Below are positions 34,039 through 43,366 of a stretch of DNA of 64,000 nucleotides, piece after piece. This stretch comes from Micromonospora sp. WMMD812 (GTDB taxonomy: Bacteria > Actinomycetota > Actinomycetes > Mycobacteriales > Micromonosporaceae). The notes under the pieces were generated by a model. The model made no database searches. It was given only the letters and a program-made list of their open reading frames with translations, and was not told the origin of the DNA. Each line of letters starts with the position of its first letter. The stretch's first letter is position 1. The translations under genes and the position numbers were made by a program. The stretch spans positions 6,850,501 through 6,914,500 of the forward strand of contig NZ_CP114904.1 of assembly GCF_027497215.1 (NCBI RefSeq), written 5' to 3'.

Positions 34039-34947
34039 ATGGGAACTGTCGGGACCAGCGCAGACGAGATCGCCGGCGAGCGACGCCAACTGATCAACGT
34101 CGCTTACCGGTTGCTCGGTTCGCTGACCGAGGCCGAGGACGCCGTGCAGGATGCCTACGCACGCTGGTATGGGCTGCCACGAAGCCGGCAGGACGAGATT
34201 CTGTCCCCGGGCGCATGGTTGACGACGGTGACCAGCCGCATCTGCCTGGACCTGCTCGGCTCGGCGCGGGTCCGCCGTGAACGCTATGTCGGCGCGTGGC
34301 TGCCCGAGCCGCTGCCCGACCGCACCGACTGGGACCACGCGGGCGGCGCCGACCCCACCGGCCTTGCGGACCCCGCCGACCAGATCGTCCTGGACGAGTC
34401 GGTGGGCATGGCCTTCCTTGTCGTTCTGGAGTCGATGACGCCCGCCGAGCGGGTGGCGTTCGTCCTGCACGACGTTTTTCGGTACCCGTTCGCCGAGATC
34501 GCCGACATTCTCGGTCGGACCCCTGCGGCCTGCAAGCAGCTGGCGGCGTCCGCCCGGCGGCGGGTGCGCGTCGCGCGCGCTTCGGTGACCGCGACCGGAC
34601 AGGCCGACGTGGTGAGGCGCGTCAAAGAGGCATGGGAGACCAAGGACATCACCGCCCTCGTCGGTCTTCTCAACCCGGACGCCGTGATGACCGCCGACGG
34701 CGGGGGCATGGTCGGTGCCGTCCTGCGCCCGGTCGAGGGCGGCGCGCGCATCGCCCGGTACATGGTCGCCATTGCCGAGAAGGCCCCGGGGCTCGAACTC
34801 CTGGAGCGGTCGGTCAACGGCGTGCCGGGCCTGGTGGCCCAGCGTGCCGGCGTCGTCATGACCGTAGCCTCGTTCGACGTCTCCGGCGGGCGCGTCACCC
34901 GGATCTGGGCGGTCCGCAACCCGGAGAAGCTGCGTCCGTGGGCGTAG
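34039..34947 (+). CDS. sigJ: ECF41-type RNA polymerase sigma factor (SigJ family)
   Basis: 302 residues. Sigma-2 region: RRQLINVAYRLLGSLTEAEDAVQDAYARW; sigma-4: MTPAERVAFVLHDVFRYPFAEIADILGRTPAACKQLAASARRR. A SnoaL-like C-terminal extension follows (residues ~190-302). All three ECF41 hallmarks are present: WLPEPL near residue 91, DGGG near 220 and NPEKL near 296. In this group the C-terminal domain itself controls activity instead of an anti-sigma factor, and the target is often a neighbouring oxidoreductase, carboxymuconolactone decarboxylase or epimerase gene. A quinone oxidoreductase gene lies next door. ATG 34039 fits the family start; the frame extends to 33931. Confidence 0.92.
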   Translation: MGTVGTSADEIAGERRQLINVAYRLLGSLTEAEDAVQDAYARWYGLPRSRQDEILSPGAWLTTVTSRICLDLLGSARVRRERYVGAWLPEPLPDRTDWDHAGGADPTGLADPADQIVLDESVGMAFLVVLESMTPAERVAFVLHDVFRYPFAEIADILGRTPAACKQLAASARRRVRVARASVTATGQADVVRRVKEAWETKDITALVGLLNPDAVMTADGGGMVGAVLRPVEGGARIARYMVAIAEKAPGLELLERSVNGVPGLVAQRAGVVMTVASFDVSGGRVTRIWAVRNPEKLRPWA

Positions 34948-35166
34948 AGGGCTAGCGCCTGCCACTTTGGCTGCCCGTTGATGTGTCTTGTTGGTTTGCC
35001 GCTGGCGCGAGCGCGCCGCGGCGGGCCGGACGCCCACAAGCTGACAGCGCGCCGACGGTGATGCCGGAACATGCCCGGCCGGAAGCCGGCACCATGAGCG
35101 CGGCGGACCCTACGCGGTGGCCCACAACCACCCCATACCGACGAAAAATCTTGAAAGGATCAGAGC

Positions 35167-36090
35167 ATGCGAGCGATCACCGCCCAGGACCGTGACGCAG
35201 GTGTCGACGGCCTCACCCTGACCGACATGCCCTACCCCCACGCCGCGGAAAACGACGTCATCGTGCGTGTCCACGCCGCGGGCTTCACACCCGGCGAGCT
35301 CGACTGGCCGGCTACCTGGACCGATCGCGCCGGCCGCGACCGTACACCGACCATCCCCGGGCACGAGCTGTCCGGCACCGTCGTTGAGCTCGGCTATGGA
35401 ACCACCGGTCTCACCGTGGGCCAGCGCGTGTTCGGGCTGACCGACTGGGCGCGCAACGGGTCCCTGGCCGAGTACACCGCGGTGGAGGCTCGTAACCTCG
35501 CCCCCCTCGCGGCCGACATCGACCACACCGTGGCCGCCGCGCTGCCCATTTCCGGACTGACCGCATGGCAGGGGCTGTTCGACCACGCCCACCTCAGGAC
35601 CGGCCAGACCGTCCTCATTCACGGCGCCGCGGGCGGCGTCGGCTCGATCGCCGTTCAACTCGCGCGGGAGGTGGGCGCCCGCGTGATCGGCACCGGCCGA
35701 GCTGACGACCGTGATGTCGCGCTCGGCCTCGGCGCGCACGCGTTCCTCGACCTGGACGCCGACGGTCTGCAGAACGTCGGCGAGGTGGACGTGGTGTTCG
35801 ACGTCATCGGCGGCGACATCCTCGCGCGATCGACCGAACTGGTACGCCCGGGCGGCACCGTCGTCACCATCGCCGTGCCACCTACCGTGCAGCCCAAGGA
35901 CGGACGAGCCATCTTCTTCGTCGTCGAACCTGATCGCGCCCGGCTGACCGACCTCGCCGAGCGCGTGCGGGCCGGACGGCTCAACCCCATCGTCGGCGCC
36001 GTACGGCCGCTTTCCGAAACGGTCTCCGCGTTCGCCCGCCGCCGCCGCATGCCCGGCAAGACGATCATTCAGGTCGCCGACGAACAGTAA
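35167..36090 (+). CDS. NADP-dependent quinone/zinc-type oxidoreductase (MDR family)
   Basis: 307 residues of the medium-chain dehydrogenase/reductase superfamily, quinone oxidoreductase-like. GroES-like domain: VIVRVHAAGFTPGELDW, IPGHELSGTVVELG; Rossmann domain: LIHGAAGGVGSIAVQLAREVGARVIGTGR (the A-x-G-G-V-G nucleotide-binding loop). No zinc-ligand set is present, so it is the zinc-free type. ATG 35167 follows GAAAGGA. It is downstream of sigJ by 219 nt and is the kind of enzyme ECF41 sigma factors control; I did not find a clear ECF41 promoter before it. Confidence 0.88.
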   Translation: MRAITAQDRDAGVDGLTLTDMPYPHAAENDVIVRVHAAGFTPGELDWPATWTDRAGRDRTPTIPGHELSGTVVELGYGTTGLTVGQRVFGLTDWARNGSLAEYTAVEARNLAPLAADIDHTVAAALPISGLTAWQGLFDHAHLRTGQTVLIHGAAGGVGSIAVQLAREVGARVIGTGRADDRDVALGLGAHAFLDLDADGLQNVGEVDVVFDVIGGDILARSTELVRPGGTVVTIAVPPTVQPKDGRAIFFVVEPDRARLTDLAERVRAGRLNPIVGAVRPLSETVSAFARRRRMPGKTIIQVADEQ

Positions 36091-36614
36091 GTATGTGATC
36101 AGTGTGCGGATCGCCGCCGGTGTACTGATCGCCGGCACGGCGACCGATGGTTTCCTCGACCTCCGCATTCCGCCCGTTGGCGAACGAACTGCGTGCTGGC
36201 GGCGGCGAGGCCTGCGCAGGCGGATACTCGCCGGAGCGGCAATGCCGAAGCAGGACCATCGCAGCGCGGTTGCCCGGGGTTCATCCACATCGGGCGTATG
36301 CGTCTGCACCCCGCGCTGCAGCTCCACGTCTGCCTGGATTGGAGAGGGCGCGGCGTCCTGTTCCCAAGCAGTGCTCGATGACTCTGAACCGACGTCGACC
36401 GCTTCCTATATCGCCTGGTGGGGGAGTCTGAGCAGCTCAGGGCGATAAGAACCGGTGTGGTGTTGAGCCTTGCATTGGGAGCGGAGTGGGCGCAGGCCGG
36501 CAAAGTTGTCAACGTAGCGAAGTGCCCACCCAGGCGTACAACAGAGCCTCGACACCGAACTTGATTCATAGATACCTTTTCTGCGGCGGTTTCCGTGCGG
36601 CTTGAGGAGGCTCC
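36091..36614. other. Intergenic region before the sugar dehydrogenase gene
   Basis: About 520 bases. Several overlapping open frames but no supported gene; GAGGAGG just before 36615 is the ribosome-binding site of the next gene. Confidence 0.35.
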
Positions 36615-39600
36615 ATGTCGCGACGGTGGATCACGAGGTCCGTTCTCATTGGTGCGATGGTCACCGGTGCGCTCGGACCGGTGACCGAGGCTCCGGCCGC
36701 CGCAGCCGCGCTGCCGTCGGGGTTCCAGGAGCAGATCGTGTTCAGCGGGCTCTCCGAGCCGACCGACCTGGAGTTCTCTCCCGACGGCCGGGTTTTCGTC
36801 GCCGAAAAGGGTGGCCGAATCAAGGTCTTCGACGACCTCGCCGACACCACACCGGCCGTGTTCGCCGATCTGTCGACCAACGTGCACAACATGTGGGATC
36901 GCGGCCTGCTCGGGCTCGCGCTGCCGCCGAACTTTCCCACCAGCCCGTGGGTGTACGTCCTCTACACCTACGACGCGCCGCCGGGGCAGACCGCACCGGT
37001 CTACCGCGACGACTGCTCAGGGGTCAGCGGTGGCGCCAACGGCGGACGCTGCGTCGTCACCGGGCGCCTGTCCAAGCTGCAGGCCGCGGGCAACGTGATG
37101 ACCGGCAGCGAGCAGGTGCTCATCCACGACTGGTGCCAACAGTTTCCCAGCCACTCCGTTGGCGACGTCGGGTTCGGCGCGGACGGCATGCTCTACGTCA
37201 CGGGGGGAGACGGGGCCAGCTTCGGCGCGGTCGACTACGGGCAGCAGGTCGGGTCGCTCAACCCGTGCAACGATCCGCCCGGCGGTGCGATGAGCCCGCC
37301 GAATGCGCAGGGCGGCGCGTTGCGTACGCAGGACCTGCGCACCACGTCCGACCCGACTACGCTCGACGGCGCGGTGCTGCGGCTGGACCCGACAACCGGC
37401 GCCGCTGCTGCCGACAACCCGCTGATCGGCTCGGCGGACCCCAACGCACGCCGGATCGTCGCGCACGGTCTACGCAACCCGTTCCGGCTGACGATGCGCC
37501 CGGGCACCAACGAGGTGTGGATCTCGGAGACCGGCTGGACCGCGTGGGAGGAGATCAACCGCCTGGTCAACCCCACCGCGGGGGTGACCAACTTCGGCTG
37601 GCCCTGTTATGAGGGCACGCCGCGGCAGCCCGGGTACGACAGCGCGAATCTCGCCGTGTGCGAGGACCTGTACGCCGCAGGCGCCGGGGCGGTCGCCGCC
37701 CCCTACGTCGCGTGGAATCACAGCAGCCAACTGGTGCCGGGAGAGGCCTGCCCCACCGGCGTCTCATCCTCGACCGGGGTCGCGTTCTACCCGACCGGCG
37801 GTGGGCCCTACCCCGCCGCGTACCGTGGTGCGGCTTTCTTCGCCGACTACTCGCGAAAATGTATCTGGGCGATGCTGCCGTCGACGCCGGGCGGCCTGCC
37901 GAGCCCGTCCAACATCATCACGTTCGGATCGGGCGTCGCCAGCCCCGTCGACCTTGAGGTCGGACCGGGCGGCGAGCTCTACTACATTGACCCCGGCGGG
38001 ACGATCCGGCGGATCCGGTACTTCCCGGGCAACCAGCCCCCGACCGCCGTGATCAACGCGGCGCCTACCCGTGGTCCGGCACCGTTGACGGTCGCCTTCC
38101 ACGCGACCGGCTCGACCGACCCTGACCCGGCCGACGACGGGCACCTGACCTACCAATGGGACTTCACCAACGACGGAACGACCGACTCAACCGCGCCGAG
38201 CCCGACGTTCACCTACACTGCCGCCGGAACACACACGGCCAGGCTGACCGTCACCGACACGCTCGGAGCCATCGATACGGCCACGGTCACCATAACCCCG
38301 GGCAACGACGCGCCGATGGCGGTTATCGATACTCCGACCATGGGGACGACCTGGCGGGTCGGCCAGACGATCAATTTCTCCGGGCACGCCACCGACGCGC
38401 AGCAGGGCACGCTGCCGACGTCGGCCCTGACGTGGCACCTGCGCATGCAGCACTGCTCCGCGCCGGGCAACTGCCATGCCCACTTCCTACAGGACTGGAC
38501 GGGCGTCGCGAGCGGATCTTTCGTCGCACCGGACCACGAGTACCCGTCCTACCTGGAACTCGAGCTCGTCGCGACGGACGCGGACAACGTGACGCACAGC
38601 GTCGTCCGCCGGCTCGATCCGCGAACGGTGCAGCTCACCTTCACGAGCCGCCCGCTCGGACTGCAGCTGACCGTCGGGTCGTCGTCGCAGGCGACGCCGT
38701 TCGCGCGCACGGTCATCGAGGGTTCGACGAACAGCGTGTCGGCGCCGTCGCCACAGCGCCTAGGTGGTAGCACGTACACGTTCGCCAGATGGGACGACGG
38801 TGGAGACCCGTCGCAGGTTATTACCGCGCCCACGTCGGCGACCACCTACACGGCGACCTACACCGGGCAGCCAGACGCCAATCTGGCGTTGAACAAGCCC
38901 GCGTCCGGGGACAGCCAGTGCGCGCCGGCCGAGGGGCCGGGGAAGGCTGTCAACGGTGGCTGGACCGGCGGCTTGTCGGACAAGTGGTGTTCCACGGGCG
39001 CCGGTAAGTGGCTGCGCGTTGATCTCGGGTCCACGGCGAACATCAGTCGGTTCGTGGTGCGTCATGCTGGCGCCGGTGGCGAGTCCACGAGGTTCAACAC
39101 GCGCGCGTTCACCATCGAGGTGAGCGGTGACGGCACTACGTGGACAAGGGCCGTGACCGTGGCCGCGAACACGGCGAACGTTACTACCCACGATGTGACC
39201 GCGGTCGGCCGCTACGTCCGGCTCAACGTCACGACGCCGACGCAGACCAGCGATCCCGCGGCCCGCATCTACGAGCTGGAGGCGTACGGCGGGGTCGGGT
39301 CGCCGCAGCCGGACGTCAATCTGGCGTTGAACAAGCCCGCGTCCGGGGACAGCCAGTGCGCGCCGGCCGAGGGGCCGGGGAAGGCTGTCAACGGTGGCTG
39401 GACCGGCGGCTTGTCGGACAAGTGGTGTTCCACGGGCGCCGGTAAGTGGCTGCGCGTTGATCTCGGGTCCACGGCGAACATCAGTCGGTTCGTGGTGCGT
39501 CATGCTGGCGCCGGTGGCGAGTCCACGAGGTTCAACACGCGCGCGTTCACCATCGAGGTGAGCGGTGACGGCACTACGTGGACAAGGGCCGTGACCGTGG

Positions 39601-40607
39601 CCGCGAACACGGCGAACGTTACTACCCACGATGTGACCGCGGTCGGCCGCTACGTCCGGCTCAACGTCACGACGCCGACGCAGACCAGCGATCCCGCGGC
39701 CCGCATCTACGAGCTGGAGGCGTACGGCGGGGTCGGGTCGCCGCAGCCGGACGTCAATCTGGCGTTGAACAAGCCCGCGTCCGGGGACAGCCAGTGCGCG
39801 CCGGCCGAGGGGCCGGGGAAGGCTGTCAACGGTGGCTGGACCGGCGGCTTGTCGGACAAGTGGTGTTCCACGGGCGCCGGTAAGTGGCTGCGCGTTGATC
39901 TCGGGTCCACGGCGAACATCAGTCGGTTCGTGGTGCGTCATGCTGGCGCCGGTGGCGAGTCCACGAGGTTCAACACGCGCGCGTTCACCATCGAGGTGAG
40001 CGGTGACGGCACTACGTGGACAAGGGCCGTGACCGTGGCCGCGAACACGGCGAACGTTACTACCCACGATGTGACCGCGGTCGGCCGCTACGTCCGGCTC
40101 AACGTCACGACGCCGACGCAGACCAGCGATCCCGCGGCCCGCATCTACGAGCTGGAGGCGTACGGCGGGGTCGGGTCGCCGCAGCCGGACGTCAATCTGG
40201 CGTTGAACAAGCCCGCGTCCGGGGACAGCCAGTGCGCGCCGGCCGAGGGGCCGGGGAAGGCTGTCAACGGTGGCTGGACCGGCGGCTTGTCGGACAAGTG
40301 GTGTTCCACGGGCGCCGGTAAGTGGCTGCGCGTTGATCTCGGGTCCACGGCGAACATCAGTCGGTTCGTGGTGCGTCATGCTGGCGCCGGTGGCGAGTCC
40401 ACGAGGTTCAACACGCGCGCGTTCACCATCGAGGTGAGCGGTGACGGCACTACGTGGACAAGGGCCGTGACCGTGGCCGCGAACACGGCGAACGTTACTA
40501 CCCACGATGTGACCGCGGTCGGCCGCTACGTCCGGCTCAACGTCACGACGCCGACGCAGACCAGCGATCCCGCGGCCCGCATCTACGAGCTGGAGGCCTA
40601 CTCGTAA
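36615..40607 (+). CDS. Secreted PQQ-type sugar dehydrogenase-like protein with PKD and four discoidin domains
   Basis: 1330 residues. A Sec-type signal (MSRRWITRSVL to APAAAAA, cleavage near residue 33) precedes a glucose/sorbosone dehydrogenase (GSDH) beta-propeller (~38-475): LSEPTDLEFSPDGRVFVAEKGGRIKVF, DRGLLGLALPPNF, GDVGFGADGMLYVTGGD, GLRNPFRLTMRPGTNEVWISETGW. Then a PKD domain (~478-565; PTRGPAPLTVAFHATGSTDPD), a linker beta region, and four F5/8 type C (discoidin) domains from residue 756 to the end. Such multi-domain enzymes act outside the cell; discoidin domains usually bind carbohydrates. Whether PQQ is bound is not proven. ATG 36615 with GAGGAGG. Followed by a GH3 gene. Confidence 0.9.
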   Translation: MSRRWITRSVLIGAMVTGALGPVTEAPAAAAALPSGFQEQIVFSGLSEPTDLEFSPDGRVFVAEKGGRIKVFDDLADTTPAVFADLSTNVHNMWDRGLLGLALPPNFPTSPWVYVLYTYDAPPGQTAPVYRDDCSGVSGGANGGRCVVTGRLSKLQAAGNVMTGSEQVLIHDWCQQFPSHSVGDVGFGADGMLYVTGGDGASFGAVDYGQQVGSLNPCNDPPGGAMSPPNAQGGALRTQDLRTTSDPTTLDGAVLRLDPTTGAAAADNPLIGSADPNARRIVAHGLRNPFRLTMRPGTNEVWISETGWTAWEEINRLVNPTAGVTNFGWPCYEGTPRQPGYDSANLAVCEDLYAAGAGAVAAPYVAWNHSSQLVPGEACPTGVSSSTGVAFYPTGGGPYPAAYRGAAFFADYSRKCIWAMLPSTPGGLPSPSNIITFGSGVASPVDLEVGPGGELYYIDPGGTIRRIRYFPGNQPPTAVINAAPTRGPAPLTVAFHATGSTDPDPADDGHLTYQWDFTNDGTTDSTAPSPTFTYTAAGTHTARLTVTDTLGAIDTATVTITPGNDAPMAVIDTPTMGTTWRVGQTINFSGHATDAQQGTLPTSALTWHLRMQHCSAPGNCHAHFLQDWTGVASGSFVAPDHEYPSYLELELVATDADNVTHSVVRRLDPRTVQLTFTSRPLGLQLTVGSSSQATPFARTVIEGSTNSVSAPSPQRLGGSTYTFARWDDGGDPSQVITAPTSATTYTATYTGQPDANLALNKPASGDSQCAPAEGPGKAVNGGWTGGLSDKWCSTGAGKWLRVDLGSTANISRFVVRHAGAGGESTRFNTRAFTIEVSGDGTTWTRAVTVAANTANVTTHDVTAVGRYVRLNVTTPTQTSDPAARIYELEAYGGVGSPQPDVNLALNKPASGDSQCAPAEGPGKAVNGGWTGGLSDKWCSTGAGKWLRVDLGSTANISRFVVRHAGAGGESTRFNTRAFTIEVSGDGTTWTRAVTVAANTANVTTHDVTAVGRYVRLNVTTPTQTSDPAARIYELEAYGGVGSPQPDVNLALNKPASGDSQCAPAEGPGKAVNGGWTGGLSDKWCSTGAGKWLRVDLGSTANISRFVVRHAGAGGESTRFNTRAFTIEVSGDGTTWTRAVTVAANTANVTTHDVTAVGRYVRLNVTTPTQTSDPAARIYELEAYGGVGSPQPDVNLALNKPASGDSQCAPAEGPGKAVNGGWTGGLSDKWCSTGAGKWLRVDLGSTANISRFVVRHAGAGGESTRFNTRAFTIEVSGDGTTWTRAVTVAANTANVTTHDVTAVGRYVRLNVTTPTQTSDPAARIYELEAYS
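38880..40607 (+). repeat. Four tandem 438-bp repeats coding for discoidin domains
   Basis: Units at 38880-39317, 39318-39755, 39756-40193 and 40194-40607 (the last lacks the 24-base linker, ending in a stop instead). I find no difference between units by eye, at DNA or protein level, except the linker edges (PDAN before unit 1, PDVN before the others). Each unit encodes 146 residues from NLALNKPASGD to RIYELEAYGG plus a GVGSPQPDV linker. Confidence 0.95.
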
Positions 40608-40723
40608 ACCTGAATTCCAATGTGCGACTTCCTGTCGCGCGAACCGACTGAGTGCGATGGCGCCCCGCGGCATCGAACGAGTGAGGCCTACGCGTTCGCA
40701 TCTCCCCGACGAGTGCTGGCCCA

Positions 40724-40729
40724 TAGCGT
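40724..40729 (+). promoter_or_regulatory. -10 box (TAGCGT) before the GH3 gene
   Basis: TAGCGT ends 7 nt before the GTG at 40737; no ribosome-binding site. The GH3 gene therefore has its own promoter despite following the dehydrogenase gene closely. Confidence 0.45.
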
Positions 40730-40736
40730 GCGGGGT

Positions 40737-41912
40737 GTGAACAGGGTGCGCCTGCCTCGCCGGCTGCTGCTCACCGGAGCTGGTTCGGCCGCTGTGGCCG
40801 CGCTCACTGCCTGCACCGGCCAAGCGGCCGTGCCCACGTCGGCGCCGACCAGCGGCGCCGTTCGGCCCCCCGCCGGGCGGGCGGATGAGACGGCGCTCCG
40901 GCGGAAGATCGCCAGCCTGTTGGTCGTGGGCTTCCGCGGAGACCGCGTGAATCACAACGACTGGATTGTCAGGGCCATCCGAGCGGGTCTCGGTGGGGTA
41001 ATTCTGTTCGACCGCGACCTGGAGACCAAGTCCGAGCGCAACATCCGCTCTCCGCAACAGGTCACCGCTCTGATCAATGACCTCAAGGGCGCCTCGCCGG
41101 GCCGGCTCATCGTGTCGATCGATCAGGAAGGGGGCCGAACGACCCGGCTCAACCCCAGCAACGGCTTCCCGGCAACGAAGTCGCAGGCCGAGATCGGCGC
41201 GGAGAACTCTCTTACGGCGACACGTGATTGGGCGCGAGGGCTTGTCGCGAGCCTCACCCGGATCGGTGTCAACCTCAACTACACGCCAGTTGTGGACCTG
41301 AACGTCAACCCCGAGAGCCGGGCGATCGGGAAACTGGACCGTAGCTTCTCGGCCAATCCCGACGTGGTGGTCAGCAACGCCACCGAGGAGATCCGGGTCC
41401 ATCGGGCTGCCGGGGTGAAGACCGTGCTGAAGCACTTTCCGGGTTCCGGCAGCGCCGCCGGCAACACCGACTTCGAGGTCGTCGATGTCGGCGACACGTG
41501 GCGGCCGATCGAGCTGGAGCCGTTTCGACGACTGATCGAGACTGGCCTCGCGGACTCGGTGATGGCCGCGCACGTGCTGAACAAGCAGCTGGACCCGGAC
41601 CGGCCGGCGTCTCTGTCGCAGGCGGTGGTGACGAACCTGCTCCGCGGTGATCTTGGCTGGCAGGGGCCAGTGGTCACCGACGACATGCAGGCCGTAGCCA
41701 TCACCCGCCGCTTCGGCTCCGCAGAGGCGGTCCACCTGGCGCTGCAAGCGGGTGTCGACCTCCTCGTCTTCGCCAACCAGCAGGTGTATGACCCGAACGT
41801 CGTCGACAAGACGTTGGACACGGTGGTTTCACTGATCCGTCGAGGCCAGCTCACCGAGGCTCGCATCGACCAGTCCGTCGACCGGGTCGATTCGCTGCGT
41901 CCAAAACGCTGA
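40737..41912 (+). CDS. GH3-family glycosidase lipoprotein (beta-hexosaminidase-like)
   Basis: 391 residues. Lipoprotein signal RRLLLTGAGSAAVAALTAC with lipobox LTAC (Cys23). GH3 N-terminal barrel: KIASLLVVGFRGD, GLGGVILFDRDLE, LIVSIDQEGGRTTRL, NYTPVVDLNVNPES, KTVLKHFPGSGSAAGNTD and VVTDDMQAVAI with D315-D316 at the nucleophile position. NagZ-type enzymes usually have KHFPGHG followed by a D-S/T-H loop; here that loop reads GNTDFEVV, so the usual acid/base His is missing. GTG 40737 with TAGCGT 7 nt upstream suggests a leaderless mRNA. Probably acts on an extracellular or wall glycan together with the preceding secreted protein. Confidence 0.85.
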   Translation: MNRVRLPRRLLLTGAGSAAVAALTACTGQAAVPTSAPTSGAVRPPAGRADETALRRKIASLLVVGFRGDRVNHNDWIVRAIRAGLGGVILFDRDLETKSERNIRSPQQVTALINDLKGASPGRLIVSIDQEGGRTTRLNPSNGFPATKSQAEIGAENSLTATRDWARGLVASLTRIGVNLNYTPVVDLNVNPESRAIGKLDRSFSANPDVVVSNATEEIRVHRAAGVKTVLKHFPGSGSAAGNTDFEVVDVGDTWRPIELEPFRRLIETGLADSVMAAHVLNKQLDPDRPASLSQAVVTNLLRGDLGWQGPVVTDDMQAVAITRRFGSAEAVHLALQAGVDLLVFANQQVYDPNVVDKTLDTVVSLIRRGQLTEARIDQSVDRVDSLRPKR

Positions 41913-42050
41913 CCGTCCGGCGCCGGGCAGCACCGGTGATACCAGGTGTCGCACGGCCTCCAATACGCCGGCCGGGGACGTTGACCGTGCTGAACTGCAG
42001 GGTGATGCGCCGCGAGAACGAAGGCAGCCACCGTCGATCACGCGGTTGCG

Positions 42051-42268
42051 GTGGTTCTCCCCGCTGCAGCCCGGGAACTGAACGCCTTCGCCACCCGCGT
42101 CGACACCACACGGATGGCCGTCGCGCTGGCGTGGCTGCTCCAGCGCTCCCCGAACATCCTGCACCTCCCCGGTGCCTCATCCGTTACGCACAAGCGCGAA
42201 GACTTCTCCGCCGGTGCCCTGGCCCTGCCCCAGAGGCGCTGACCGAGCTGAACCGCATCGCTTCATGA
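42051..42268 (+). pseudogene. Aldo/keto reductase C-terminal remnant
   Basis: One plus-strand frame reads TRMAVALAWLLQRSPNILHLPGASSVTHKREDFSAGALALPQ, the next frame reads PEALTELNRIAS before a stop. Together, with one frameshift near 42236, they equal the last third of an aldo/keto reductase (ALAWLLQRSPNIL-x-IPG-x-SS is diagnostic). The barrel and catalytic tetrad are gone. Confidence 0.75.
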
Positions 42269-42370
42269 CCGCCGCGCTACACCTCCACGATGCCAGCACC
42301 AGCGCCGCATATCAGCAGCGGTCAGATCTGCCGGGCGGACGGTACCGGCGTCAACCGTGAATGATCGAGG

Positions 42371-43366
42371 CTAAGCGCGGCCAACTGTCCGGTCAGTTTG
42401 GTCGTGGTCAGATCGCGGCTGCCCTGGGCCGGACCGTTGCGCGTTACTGGGCGGCAGCTCTCGAGGAGCACCGCCATCGGGCCCGGGCTCGTCGCGCCAC
42501 CGTTCGATGGTCTGCACCATCCAGAACACGGCAAAGAACGCGGCGACGACGATCTCGAGCAGGAACAGGCTGATCCAGTCGACAAGCCAAAGCAGAATGC
42601 CTACGCCGGCAGCCCCTAGCAGGACCCGCGCGAACCATGCGTAGAAGTCCCTGGATCGGGCTAGCGCGCCGGGAACGGCGTTGAGAGTTTCCTGCCGTCC
42701 CGGGTCGCGCCGAAGTGCGTTGGCCACTGCCACGACGATGATGCACGCCAGCAGACCGACGGCGGCAATGAAGTGGGCGTTATCAATGAACCAGGCCTTA
42801 GACGCCGCGAAAGCACCGGCCCAGCCCCCGTACACGACCACCGTCGCGACGAATGCCCACCGAGGGAACTTCGCCCCAGGCGTCCGCCGGTCCTTGAACG
42901 AGTAGAAGAGTACGGCGGCGAGGAGAGCTAGCGCGCCCACGAACAGCAGAGCCACCGTGCTGTTCTCGACGTTTGCCCTGGTCGCCTCGGCCAACGCCCG
43001 GACCGTGGGGCAGTCCAGCTTGTCGAGCACCGGACTGTCTGCCTGCTCGCAGGCACGAACCGCCGTCCTATGGTCCGCGCCGCGTGACGTGGGGACGATC
43101 GCGACGACGGCCGCAAGCATGCCCCCGAGGTTGAGGAATACGTCTTCTACCTCGTTCGTACCCTTCAGAGCGATCATGCAGGCGCCGAGGGCGATGAGGG
43201 CGCCGACGAACATTGCCTGCGCAGGGGTGTAGTAGTAGGCGCTAACGGACGCGAGGAAAGCGCCCGCTTGCAGGCTGTGGTACACGACCGCTGCTCCTAG
43301 ACCCAGCAGCAGAGCGACCATCGTCGTTCGCAGGTAGCGGTAGGATTTCACCTCAACGTCGGACAT
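42371..43366 (-). CDS. Polytopic membrane protein of unknown function
   Basis: 331 residues with about seven hydrophobic segments. After SDVEVKSYRYLR comes TMVALLLGLGAAVVYHSLQAG, then FLASVSAYYYTPAQAMFVGALIALGACMIALKGTNEVEDVFLNLGGMLAAVVAIVPT; a soluble loop with two Cys (RACEQADSPVLDKLDC) lies near residues 105-125. C-terminal tail polar. I do not recognise a characterised family. ATG 43366 chosen for GAGGGGC upstream; the frame opens at 43417. Confidence 0.7.
   Translation of the reverse strand: MSDVEVKSYRYLRTTMVALLLGLGAAVVYHSLQAGAFLASVSAYYYTPAQAMFVGALIALGACMIALKGTNEVEDVFLNLGGMLAAVVAIVPTSRGADHRTAVRACEQADSPVLDKLDCPTVRALAEATRANVENSTVALLFVGALALLAAVLFYSFKDRRTPGAKFPRWAFVATVVVYGGWAGAFAASKAWFIDNAHFIAAVGLLACIIVVAVANALRRDPGRQETLNAVPGALARSRDFYAWFARVLLGAAGVGILLWLVDWISLFLLEIVVAAFFAVFWMVQTIERWRDEPGPDGGAPRELPPSNAQRSGPGQPRSDHDQTDRTVGRA

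Noticed and set aside
38880..40607. Regular repeats considered as a possible CRISPR or other array.
   Set aside because: Units are 438 bp, adjacent without spacers and coding in frame for discoidin domains.
38760..41747. A 995-codon open frame on the minus strand across the repeat array.
   Set aside because: It is antisense to the dehydrogenase/discoidin and GH3 genes, has repetitive Arg/Gly-rich content, no start signal and no recognisable family; a by-product of high GC.
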